Below are positions 7,496 through 14,505 of a stretch of 15,112 bases of DNA, piece after piece. Position 1 is the first letter of the stretch; every line of letters begins with the position of its first letter. The notes under the pieces were generated by a model. It ran no database searches and was not told where the DNA came from. It saw nothing but the letters and a program-made list of their open reading frames with translations. A program made the position numbers and the translations under genes. The stretch comes from Oscillospiraceae bacterium (GTDB lineage Bacteria; Bacillota; Clostridia; Oscillospirales; Acutalibacteraceae): NCBI GenBank assembly GCA_902796295.1, contig CADBOL010000145.1, forward strand, positions 1-15,112, read 5' to 3'.

Positions 7496-8166
7496 TTTAC
7501 TATTCCCATAAGCTTGAGCGCTTCCTTCGCCGCCATCTGCTCGGCGGCCTTTTTGCTCTTGCCCTCACCGGTACCTATAACGTTGCTGTTAAGGTGAACC
7601 TCAACCACAAAATGCCTGTCGTGAGCAGGTCCGCTCTCATCGGTCAGCACATATTCAACATGCTCCTCGGGGTTTCTCTGCACTACCTCCTGCAGGGCTG
7701 TCTTATAGTCTCCGCTCTCATCAAGCTTATCGTGCCTTGCGACAAATCTGAGAGCTATCTCCGCGGCAGTGTCAAGTCCTCCGTCGAGGAAGACCGCGGC
7801 AAGCACGGCTTCAAAGGCATCCGCAAGCATTGACGGCTTGTTTCTGCCGTTCATACGCTCCTCACCCTTGCCGAGATACAGAGCGGAACCGAGATCGAGT
7901 TCCCTTGCAAAAACGGCGAGCGCTGTTTCGCAGACTCTTGCCGCCCTGTGCTTTGTGAGTTCTCCTTCGGCAACATCGTAATTGTTATAGAAATAATTTG
8001 CGGAAACAAATCCGAGCACTGCATCCCCGAGAAATTCAAGCCGCTCATTGCATACGGTATTCTTCTCATTGGCGTAGGAAGAATGCGTCAGCGCGGTTTT
8101 GAGAAGGGAAATATCCTTGAAACGGTAACCGAGATTTTCCTGTATTATTTCGAGTTTATGATCCAT
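7492..8166 (-). CDS. rnc: Ribonuclease III
   Basis: Double-strand-specific endoribonuclease that cuts rRNA precursors and structured mRNAs. The 224 residues are the usual length. The signature ERLEFLGDAVLGF (41-53) supplies Glu41, Glu44 and Asp48, and PSMLADAFEAVLAAVFLDGG (111-130) supplies Asp116 and Glu119, so the metal-binding set is complete. A double-stranded-RNA-binding domain covers about 153-222 and ends with the KSKKAAEQMAAKEAL helix. I start at the ATG at 8166 because it has an ideal AAGGAG site and matches the family N-terminus. The frame stays open to 8280, but that extension lies within the preceding ACP-like gene. It begins 13 nt after that gene's stop and overlaps the radical SAM gene by 4 nt. 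Confidence 0.97.
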   Translation of the reverse strand: MDHKLEIIQENLGYRFKDISLLKTALTHSSYANEKNTVCNERLEFLGDAVLGFVSANYFYNNYDVAEGELTKHRAARVCETALAVFARELDLGSALYLGKGEERMNGRNKPSMLADAFEAVLAAVFLDGGLDTAAEIALRFVARHDKLDESGDYKTALQEVVQRNPEEHVEYVLTDESGPAHDRHFVVEVHLNSNVIGTGEGKSKKAAEQMAAKEALKLMGIVK

Positions 8167-8172
8167 CGGGTT

Positions 8173-8178
8173 CTCCTT
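8173..8178 (-). promoter_or_regulatory. rnc: Ribosome binding site deciding the rnc start
   Basis: AAGGAG lies 6 nt before the ATG at 8166, in the 13-nt gap after the ACP-like stop codon. It rules out the longer frame beginning at 8280. Confidence 0.85.
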
Positions 8179-8179
8179 A

Positions 8180-8401
8180 TTATTCCGATTCGGAAATTGC
8201 CTTTGCCAGGTCTCTGAGAGTCCAGCCCTCGGCCGGCTCGACGCTGATATCCGAATCAAGCTCCGAGCTGATATTTTCAATCAGCTCCTGCATTTCGTAT
8301 TCATCGCTGATCAGCTCCTCAAGCAATGTATCCTTGCTGATATCATCACTGTCGTAGCCGAGTGCCTCGCAAATCACATCAAAGATTTTATCAAGGTTCA
8401 T
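8180..8401 (-). CDS. Acyl-carrier-protein-like protein lacking the phosphopantetheine serine
   Basis: A 73-residue acidic protein with the length and pattern of acyl carrier protein. Its C-terminal half, SSELDSDISVEPAEGWTLRD, aligns without gaps to the ACP helix II-IV region ([20 protein letters not shown] in Escherichia coli AcpP). This fixes the modified-Ser position. Where ACPs have Asp-Ser-Leu, this protein has Asp33-Glu34-Tyr35; codon 34 is GAA (bases 8300-8302). It should therefore not accept 4'-phosphopantetheine or carry acyl groups in the usual way. It sits directly before rnc, the position of the true acpP in many Bacillota. It has a strong GGAGG site 7 nt before its ATG and no internal stop, so it looks expressed and not like a decaying pseudogene. 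It may have a structural or regulatory role. A working acpP would be needed elsewhere in the genome. Confidence 0.8.
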   Translation of the reverse strand: MNLDKIFDVICEALGYDSDDISKDTLLEELISDEYEMQELIENISSELDSDISVEPAEGWTLRDLAKAISESE

Positions 8402-8431
8402 GATTATACCTCCAACCTCTGAGCGTCGCCG

Positions 8432-9754
8432 TTAATCCGCGGTGCGCTGAATATTCAGCATTTTTTCAAGATCTTCAAGCCCTCTGTGAGCGAGAGCGGA
8501 GTATCTTTCTTTTTTGTCTCTGATTCTGTTTTCAAGCGGCGGCAGCAGCCCGAAAGCGGCTCCCATCGGCTGAAAATTCTTTATGCTCTCATCTGAAACA
8601 TATCTCGCGAGAGCTCCGCATATTGTCGTTTCGGGAGGAATGAATTCTCCGCGGCCTTCAAGCATATCCGCCATATTGATGCCGGCGAGAATGCCGGACG
8701 CGGCGCTCTCCATATACCCCTCAACTCCCGTAATCTGACCGGCAAAAAACAGATTGCTTCTCTGCCTCATCGAAAAACAGGGGGTAAGCAGCCGGGGCGA
8801 GTCAATAAAAGTGTTTCTGTGCATCACTCCGTATCTGACATACTCCGCGTTTGCGAGAGCCGGAATCAGAGAAAACACTCTCTTCTGCTCGCTGAATTTC
8901 AGATTTGTCTGAAACCCGACCAGATTATACATCGTGCCCTCGTTATTCTCTTTGCGAAGCTGAAGATTTGCCCAGGGGCGGTGGCCTGTCTTCGGGTCAA
9001 CAAGACCGGCCGGCTTCATCGGGCCGAATCTTATCGTATCGTGCCCTCGTGAGGCCATGACCTCCACCGGCATGCATCCCTCATAGACATCTTTTCTTTT
9101 GTCAAATTCGTGAGTTTCCGCACTCTGCGCGTTTATGAGAGCATCGTAGAATATCTCATACTCCTCTTTATTGAGAGGGCAGTTTATGTAATCATCGGGC
9201 TCGCCTCTGTCATATCTCGACTGCATGAATGCTCTGTCAAAGTCAATACTCTCCGCAGTCACAATGGGCGCGGCGGCGTCGAAAAAGCTCAGAGCTCCTC
9301 CGCAGAGCTTCCCTATGCTTTCGCTGAGCGGTGCGGATGCCAGAGGGCCCACGGCGATAATCACATTGCCGTCCGGGATCCCGGTAACCTCTTCACGTAT
9401 TACGGTTATAAGCTCCTCTGATTCAATCCTATCGGTAACGAGCCGTGAGAAGGCATCTCTGTCAACCGCCAGAGCACCGCCCGCGGGAACCGCCGTCTTT
9501 TCGGCGCATTCGACACACAGCGAGCCGAGCATTTTCATTTCGGCCTTCATCATGCCTGCCGCGCTCTCGAGACGCATCGCCTTGAAGGAGTTTGAGCAGA
9601 CAAGTTCGCACAGGTTTTCGTTTGAATGAGCCGGAGAATATACCTTGGGTTTCATCTCATACAGCTCAACTTCAATCCCTCTGCGTGAAAGCTGCACGGC
9701 TGCTTCGCATCCCGCGAAACCGCCTCCGATTATCTTAACCTTTTTTCTTTCCAT
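8432..9754 (-). CDS. trmFO: Methylenetetrahydrofolate--tRNA-(uracil-5-)-methyltransferase TrmFO
   Basis: FAD- and folate-dependent enzyme that makes 5-methyluridine at tRNA position 54 (T loop), using 5,10-methylenetetrahydrofolate in place of SAM. At 440 residues it has normal length. The FAD-binding GGGFAG (10-15) opens the protein. Cys53 (ELVCSNSFKA) and Cys227 (YEGCMPVE) correspond to the two functional cysteines of the B. subtilis enzyme (53 and 226). GGALAVDR (92-99) and the C-terminal GQITGVEGYMESAASG are also typical. Its start lies inside the end of topA (20-nt overlap, 9735-9754) and only a weak purine run (AAGAAAAAGAA) precedes it, so translation is probably coupled to topA. A 30-nt gap with GGAGG leads to the ACP-like gene. 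Confidence 0.97.
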   Translation of the reverse strand: MERKKVKIIGGGFAGCEAAVQLSRRGIEVELYEMKPKVYSPAHSNENLCELVCSNSFKAMRLESAAGMMKAEMKMLGSLCVECAEKTAVPAGGALAVDRDAFSRLVTDRIESEELITVIREEVTGIPDGNVIIAVGPLASAPLSESIGKLCGGALSFFDAAAPIVTAESIDFDRAFMQSRYDRGEPDDYINCPLNKEEYEIFYDALINAQSAETHEFDKRKDVYEGCMPVEVMASRGHDTIRFGPMKPAGLVDPKTGHRPWANLQLRKENNEGTMYNLVGFQTNLKFSEQKRVFSLIPALANAEYVRYGVMHRNTFIDSPRLLTPCFSMRQRSNLFFAGQITGVEGYMESAASGILAGINMADMLEGRGEFIPPETTICGALARYVSDESIKNFQPMGAAFGLLPPLENRIRDKKERYSALAHRGLEDLEKMLNIQRTAD

Positions 9755-11846
9755 ATGTTCTTTTTCTTACGGTGTGCTTGTGATTTTCGCAATCCTCGTT
9801 GCTGCAGTAGGGCTTGCCGTTTTTCGGCTCAAGCATTGCCTTACCGCAGACCGGGCAGGTTTCGCCGTTGGGAGCATCCCAGCAGGCAAAATTACATTTC
9901 GGATAGTTTGCGCAGCCGTAGAAGGTGTGACCCTTTGCCGATCTCTTTTCCGTAAGGTCGCCGCCGCATTTCGGGCAGAGGCCTTTACCTGCGATGAACG
10001 GCTTTATGTTTTTGCACTCCGGGTATCCGGAGCAGCCGAGGAATCTGCCGAATCTGCCGTTTCTCACCGTCATGGGCTTGCCGCAGATTTCGCAGACCTC
10101 ATCCGTCACTTCATCGGAGAGCTGAATCTTCTTGCCCCTCATATCGGCTCTCGCCTTCTCAACCTCGCTCTTGAGCTCGGGGTAAAAATCGTCAAGCATG
10201 GCAATATAATCAGTCTTGCCGCTGCCGACCTCGTCGAGATTGCTCTCCATCTGAGCCGTGAACTTGGTATTGACTATCTTGGGGAATCTCTCCTTGAGCA
10301 GGTTTGTGATTGCGATGCCGAGCTCCGTGGGAACGAGCTGTTTCTGCTTGCGGACCACATAATCCTTGCCTGTGATTGTGGAAATAATCGAGGCGTAGGT
10401 TGACGGCCTTCCGACACCGTTTTCCTCAAGCTCCTTGATAAGAGAAGCTTCGGTGTATCTTGCGGGCGGCTGAGTGAAATGCTGATCGGAGATTATCTCC
10501 TTGAGCTTTACCGGCTCATCCTGCTTTATTTCGGGAAGGGCGTTCTTTGTAAGAGCCTCTTCGGGAAGATCGTAAATCTTTGTGAAACCGTCAAATTTAA
10601 CTGTCGAACCCGATGCGGTCAGCAGGCAGAATCTGCCCGGATCTTCCTTTTTGGTCGATTTGATTTCAACCTTGACCGTATTCATTACGCACGGAGCCAT
10701 AAGGCAGGCAATGAATCTGCGCCAGATAAGCGTATAGAGCCTGAACTGATCGGGAGTAAGGTCATTCTGTATTGATTCGGGAGTGATTGACGGGGTTGAA
10801 GGTCTTATCGCCTCGTGGCCGTCCTGTGCGTTGGCTCCCGACTTGTAGTAATTCTGTTTTTCGGGAATATATTCCCCGCCGAAATTATTTCTGATGAATT
10901 CCGTTCCGGCGGCGCGCGCCTCCTCCGAAATGCGGAGAGAGTCCGTTCTCATATATGTGATGAGACCGGTGCTGCCCTGACCCGTGATTTCAACGCCCTC
11001 ATAGAGCTCCTGCGCCGTGCGCATTGTCCTCGACGCCTGGAAGCCGAGCTTCTTCGACGCTTCCTGCTGAAGGGTGGAGGTGGTAAACGGGGGGGCCGGT
11101 TTCTGCTTCTTGCTGCCCTTCTTTACGGATTCAACCTCGAAATCGGAGTTTTCAAGGCGGGCGACATAAGCTTTCGCATCCTTCTCGTTTTTAAGCTTTA
11201 CCTTTCCCTTTTCATCCGAGTCGAGGGTTGCCTTGAACTGCTTCTTTGAGCCCGTCGCGAGCTTTGCCTCGATGCTCCAGTATTCCTCGGGAATGAATTT
11301 GCCTATTTCTTCCTCTCTGTCAACTATCAGGCGCAGGGCAACGCTCTGCACTCTGCCCGCGGAAAGGCGGGGCTTAATTTTCTGAGATACGAAGGGGCTC
11401 AGAGTGTAGCCGACAAGGCGGTCGAGTATGCGCCTTGCCTGCTGGGCATTGACAAGATCCATATCAACCTTGCGCGGATTTGCCATACCGGTCTTTATGC
11501 CCGATTTTGTTATCTCATTGAATGTCACGCGGTTTGCCTTGTTAAGGTCAAGACCGAGCACGGTGGCAAGATGCCACGAGATTCCCTCTCCCTCGCGGTC
11601 CGGGTCGGTTGCGAGATAGACCGCATCGCTCTTGTCGGCTTTATCTTTAAGCTGCTTTACAAGAGCCTCCTTTTCGGGAATAATCTGATATTTCGGCTCG
11701 TATCTGTTTTTGATATCGACGCTCAGAGTCCTGTCGGGCAGATCCCTGACATGGCCCTTTGAAGCAACGACTTCAAAACCGCTGCCGAGATATTTCTTGA
11801 TTGTTTTCGCCTTTGCGGGCGACTCCACGATAATAAGCTTTGACAT
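9735..11846 (-). CDS. topA: DNA topoisomerase I (type IA)
   Basis: Relaxes negatively supercoiled DNA by cutting and rejoining one strand. In this 703-residue protein the Toprim domain has Glu8 (IVESPAKA) and the acidic triad Asp81, Asp83, Glu85 (ATDPDREGEG). The catalytic tyrosine is Tyr298 in GLITYMRTDS. Three four-Cys zinc ribbons close the protein: Cys585/588/605/611, Cys624/627/645/651 and Cys664/667/681/686, followed by a basic Lys/Arg tail. Everything expected of an active enzyme is present. The ATG at 11846 has AGGAG at 11856-11860, which overlaps the dprA stop codon, so only 12 nt separate the two genes; this points to co-transcription with dprA. Its 3' end overlaps the trmFO start by 20 nt. 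Confidence 0.98.
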   Translation of the reverse strand: MSKLIIVESPAKAKTIKKYLGSGFEVVASKGHVRDLPDRTLSVDIKNRYEPKYQIIPEKEALVKQLKDKADKSDAVYLATDPDREGEGISWHLATVLGLDLNKANRVTFNEITKSGIKTGMANPRKVDMDLVNAQQARRILDRLVGYTLSPFVSQKIKPRLSAGRVQSVALRLIVDREEEIGKFIPEEYWSIEAKLATGSKKQFKATLDSDEKGKVKLKNEKDAKAYVARLENSDFEVESVKKGSKKQKPAPPFTTSTLQQEASKKLGFQASRTMRTAQELYEGVEITGQGSTGLITYMRTDSLRISEEARAAGTEFIRNNFGGEYIPEKQNYYKSGANAQDGHEAIRPSTPSITPESIQNDLTPDQFRLYTLIWRRFIACLMAPCVMNTVKVEIKSTKKEDPGRFCLLTASGSTVKFDGFTKIYDLPEEALTKNALPEIKQDEPVKLKEIISDQHFTQPPARYTEASLIKELEENGVGRPSTYASIISTITGKDYVVRKQKQLVPTELGIAITNLLKERFPKIVNTKFTAQMESNLDEVGSGKTDYIAMLDDFYPELKSEVEKARADMRGKKIQLSDEVTDEVCEICGKPMTVRNGRFGRFLGCSGYPECKNIKPFIAGKGLCPKCGGDLTEKRSAKGHTFYGCANYPKCNFACWDAPNGETCPVCGKAMLEPKNGKPYCSNEDCENHKHTVRKRTYGKKKG

Positions 11847-11858
11847 ATATATAGTCTC

Positions 11859-13004
11859 CTATGAAAGAATGTAATTCCTGCCTTCTGTCTGCTCCGCGTA
11901 ACCGCCGATTTCCAGCTCCGTGAGAGCAGATATGACCTTTGACGGCGAGAGCCCCGTGAGAGCGCAGATTTCATCCGAGTGAAGCGGCTCATTCGTGAGC
12001 AGGGCATATACCGCCTTTTCGTTTTCGCCGTAATCCGGCGGAAGGGATTTTCTTGAATTTATCTTTTTATCTCCCCTGCGGGGTTTTCCGGCGGGGAGTT
12101 TGTTTTTATTCTCCGAAAGACTGAGCCTGCCGGGAAAAGCAAAATCAAACGGCTCAAGAATGTCTTTTGCACAGGTTACGGCTTTTGCGCCGTCGCGTAT
12201 GAGACGGTTGGCGCCCGTGTATGCCGATGAAAGGATACTGCCCGGAACGGCAAAAACCTCTCTGCCCTGGTCAAGAGCGCATTTAGCGGTGATGAGAGAT
12301 CCGCTCTTTTCACCCGCCTCGACCACGAGGACTCCCTTGCTCAGGCCCGAAATAATCCTGTTTCTGATGGGGAATGTTCTCGCGCTCGCCGGGGAAAACG
12401 GTAAATATTCCGAAATAACCGCCCCGTTTTTTGCAATCTCCTCCCGGAGAGTACTGTTTTGCATAAGGTATCTCGTGCCGAGACCGCAGCCGAGCACGCA
12501 GACTGTTTTGCCGCCTGCCTCAAGCGCGCCCTCATGCGCCGCCGTATCTATTCCGAGAGCTCCTCCGCTGACAATGACGGCTCCGCATGCGGCCATATCG
12601 CGGCTGAGCGATTTTGCTATCTCAACGCTGTCATAAGTGGGTTCTCTTGTGCCGACAACTCCGACACATATATTATCTTTAAGGCACGAAATATCCCCGT
12701 GTGCGAAAAGCACAAGAGGCATATCCGGCAGATTTTTCAGATCCGGCGGGAAACCCGCGCTGTCGGGGGTTATTATTTCCCATCCGTTTTTACGGCAGAC
12801 TTCAGCTGCCGTGAGAGCATTCTCAAGAGGAGTTGATTCGAGGCGGTCAAGACGCTGCTTTGAAAACACGCCCGAAACTGCTCTTTCTCTTCTGCTCTCG
12901 TGATAAAGAATCTCCGGGTCGGGGTAGGCCTCGGTTATCTCGTCAACTCTCGCCCCGGCACCGAGCGCCGCGGAGAGCCATATCCAGTATTCAGCTTTGC
13001 TCAT
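11859..13004 (-). CDS. dprA: DNA-processing protein DprA (Smf)
   Basis: Loads RecA on incoming single-stranded DNA during natural transformation; it is also kept in many bacteria not known to be competent. With the start chosen here it has 381 residues. An N-terminal helical (SAM-like) part is followed by the Rossmann-like DprA domain, with VGVVGTREPTYDSV (114-127), SGGALGIDTAAHEGAL (146-161), FPIRNRIISGLS (211-222), GEKSGSLITA (231-240) and VPGSI (253-257). A basic linker (about 298-320) leads to a C-terminal winged helix (about 323-381). I prefer the ATG at 13004: it forms an ATGA overlap with the upstream stop and has GGGAG 8 nt before it. A GTG five codons further upstream would place that ribosome site inside the gene. 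Confidence 0.96.
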   Translation of the reverse strand: MSKAEYWIWLSAALGAGARVDEITEAYPDPEILYHESRRERAVSGVFSKQRLDRLESTPLENALTAAEVCRKNGWEIITPDSAGFPPDLKNLPDMPLVLFAHGDISCLKDNICVGVVGTREPTYDSVEIAKSLSRDMAACGAVIVSGGALGIDTAAHEGALEAGGKTVCVLGCGLGTRYLMQNSTLREEIAKNGAVISEYLPFSPASARTFPIRNRIISGLSKGVLVVEAGEKSGSLITAKCALDQGREVFAVPGSILSSAYTGANRLIRDGAKAVTCAKDILEPFDFAFPGRLSLSENKNKLPAGKPRRGDKKINSRKSLPPDYGENEKAVYALLTNEPLHSDEICALTGLSPSKVISALTELEIGGYAEQTEGRNYILS

Positions 13005-13783
13005 TTTACCGACTCCCACGCCGCTATAGCCGCGGCAACCGAAACATTAAGGGATTCCGCCCTGCCCTTCATGGGTATTGTCACTCTTTCGCCGCAGGCG
13101 GAAATAACCTCACCGGTAAGACCCGCGCCCTCATTGCCGAGCACACATACCGTTGCGCGCTCTCCGCAGTCTTTTAACGCCTGAGTGATATCCCGGGCAT
13201 CCGCCGAGGGGACACAGGCAAGAAACACGGCGCTGCCGCTGTTTGATTCAATATATGATACGGGGTCTGCGGCAAAGATAACATCCATGCGCAGCGATGA
13301 ACCCATTGCCGCCCTCAGGGCCTTCGGATTATAGATATCGCAGCCGCCGCTGAGTATGAGCGCGTCAATACCGAGCGCCTCACAGGTTCTGAATATCGCA
13401 CCGGTATTTGAGGGATCCTGCACATTTTCGAGCATAAGATATCTGCCGCCCTTTTTAAGAGGAACAGCGGAAGCGTCTCTCATTTTACACACGCAGAATA
13501 CGCCCTGCGTATTTTCCGTATCGGACAGCCTGCCCGAAATACCGGAGTCAATTTCGCAGCACTCTTTGCATACGGCGGAAATAACGGAGATGTATTCACC
13601 GTATCTGGAGAGAGCATCCGCCGTAAAGAACGCGCGCACAATCTCCACGCCGCTCTGCGCCGCATCGGAGCAGAGTCTCGCTCCCTCGAGCAGAAACTCC
13701 CCGCACTCACGCCTTTTTGAGGCGGAGAGGAGCGCCGAGGCATATTTGATTTTTTCGTTGCTCCTGGATGTGATTTTTTCCAT
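13001..13783 (-). CDS. TrmH/SpoU-family RNA 2'-O-methyltransferase
   Basis: SAM-dependent ribose methyltransferase of the knotted SPOUT fold, probably acting on 23S rRNA. With the start used here it has 260 residues. The N-terminal part (EFLLEGARLC, 29-38) is the substrate-binding domain of RlmB/TrmH-type enzymes. The three family motifs follow: NVQDPSNTGAIFRTCEALG (120-138), LGNEGAGL (215-222) and IPMKGRAESLNVSVAAAIAAWE (236-257). The exact target nucleotide cannot be read from sequence. An in-frame ATG eight codons upstream (13807) would leave almost no leader after the predicted promoter and lacks a ribosome site; MEKITSRSNEKIK matches related proteins better. The ribosome site of the chosen start is also weak (CCGGGG). 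It is the first gene of the eight-gene block and overlaps dprA by 4 nt. Confidence 0.9.
   Translation of the reverse strand: MEKITSRSNEKIKYASALLSASKRRECGEFLLEGARLCSDAAQSGVEIVRAFFTADALSRYGEYISVISAVCKECCEIDSGISGRLSDTENTQGVFCVCKMRDASAVPLKKGGRYLMLENVQDPSNTGAIFRTCEALGIDALILSGGCDIYNPKALRAAMGSSLRMDVIFAADPVSYIESNSGSAVFLACVPSADARDITQALKDCGERATVCVLGNEGAGLTGEVISACGERVTIPMKGRAESLNVSVAAAIAAWESVK
13013..13017 (-). promoter_or_regulatory. dprA: Ribosome binding site deciding the dprA start
   Basis: GGGAG lies 8 nt before the ATG at 13004, within the last codons of the TrmH-family gene. The competing upstream GTG at 13019 directly touches this motif and has no site of its own. Confidence 0.7.
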
Positions 13784-13819
13784 AGGATATACCCCGGAAC
13801 CTATCATATAATTTTAATT

Positions 13820-13848
13820 ATATTATATGTATTTTTTAAAAATGTCAA
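13820..13848 (-). promoter_or_regulatory. Sigma-A promoter of the eight-gene block
   Basis: On the minus strand, a perfect -35 TTGACA (13843-13848) is followed after 17 nt by TAATAT (13820-13825). An overlapping TATAAT is reached at 15-nt spacing (13822-13827). The surrounding DNA is very AT-rich. Initiation would fall near 13813, about 30 nt before the preferred start of the first gene. This is the only clear promoter seen for the genes from the methyltransferase to smc. Confidence 0.8.
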
Positions 13849-13900
13849 CATATTTTTAAAATTTACGGAAAATCATCATCCGGTATCCCCTGCTGTTCAC

Positions 13901-13931
13901 AAAAAAATCCCCCGAAGCACCGCTTCGGGGG
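13901..13931 (-). terminator. Rho-independent terminator of the 2-oxoacid oxidoreductase operon
   Basis: A perfect 10-bp stem, CCCCCGAAGC (13909-13918) with GCTTCGGGGG (13922-13931), has a 3-nt loop. On the minus strand it is followed by A and then seven T. It lies 43 nt past the gamma-subunit stop and insulates the downstream eight-gene block. Confidence 0.95.
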
Positions 13932-13933
13932 GC

Positions 13934-13950
13934 GTCATCACGAAGATGAC
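13934..13950 (-). other. Small hairpin just before the terminator
   Basis: GTCATC (13934-13939) and GATGAC (13945-13950) form a 6-bp stem with a 5-nt loop, only 2 nt from the main terminator stem. It has no T tract of its own. It may stabilise the 3' end of the mRNA; no function can be assigned from sequence alone. Confidence 0.5.
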
Positions 13951-13973
13951 ATAAATAGTTTATCACCGAGTAA

Positions 13974-14504
13974 TCAGCTGTTATATCCTGTTTCAAGGGC
14001 GTTGAAGTTAATTTCTTTCAAAGCCGCTTTTCTCGCGGAAACGACCTTGTCGAGCGCCTTGTCGATATTGTCATAAGGCACCACATTTGTTTCCTTGATA
14101 ACCTTGCCTATCATAATCATGTTGGCAAGAGTGGGGGCGTTGATGTCATTCGCGAGCTTTGTCGCCGGAATATAATAAACATCAACGTCTTTTCTTCTCA
14201 CTTCTCTCTCAATGAGAGTTGAGTCAACAAAAATCTTTCCGCCGGGCACAACCGCGTCTTCATATTTGTCGAGAGAGGGAAGATTCATGACGATGAGCAC
14301 ATCGGGTTTTGAAACGATGGGAGAGCCGACAGGCTCGTCGCTGATGATAACGGAGCAGTTTGCCGTACCGCCGCGCATCTCGGGGCCGTATGAGGGAAGC
14401 CAGGAGAGCTGCTTGTTTTCAAGCAGAGCCTTGTAAGCGAGGAATTTGCCCGCAAAAAGCACGCCCTGACCGCCGAATCCGGCTATAAGTATCTGAGTCG
14501 TCAT
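13974..14504 (-). CDS. 2-oxoacid:ferredoxin oxidoreductase, gamma subunit
   Basis: The small subunit of a multi-subunit 2-oxoacid:ferredoxin oxidoreductase, which oxidatively decarboxylates a 2-oxoacid to an acyl-CoA and reduces ferredoxin in the cytosol of anaerobes. At 176 residues it is a stand-alone gamma subunit. [12 protein letters not shown] (9-20) and [13 protein letters not shown] (38-50) are the hallmark motifs of the family. Whether the complex uses 2-oxoglutarate, branched-chain 2-oxoacids or pyruvate cannot be decided; the KorC/VorC-like motifs slightly favour the first two. It starts one base after the beta-subunit stop, with a strong AAGGAGGG site inside the beta gene, so the two are co-translated in one operon. 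Alpha and any ferredoxin-like delta subunit would lie beyond the right edge. Confidence 0.93.
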   Translation of the reverse strand: MTTQILIAGFGGQGVLFAGKFLAYKALLENKQLSWLPSYGPEMRGGTANCSVIISDEPVGSPIVSKPDVLIVMNLPSLDKYEDAVVPGGKIFVDSTLIEREVRRKDVDVYYIPATKLANDINAPTLANMIMIGKVIKETNVVPYDNIDKALDKVVSARKAALKEINFNALETGYNS

Positions 14505-14505
14505 A

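Noticed and set aside
8167..8280. N-terminal extension of RNase III by 38 residues
   Set aside because: It overlaps the ACP-like gene, adds non-family sequence, and the internal ATG at 8166 has an ideal AAGGAG site.
9645..10403. 252-residue plus-strand frame opposite topA and trmFO
   Set aside because: Both minus-strand genes have complete catalytic motifs here; the plus-strand product has no recognisable domain.
13784..13807. Eight-codon longer N-terminus for the TrmH-family gene
   Set aside because: Its ATG would lie only about 6 nt from the predicted transcription start and has no ribosome site; family alignment favours the ATG at 13783.
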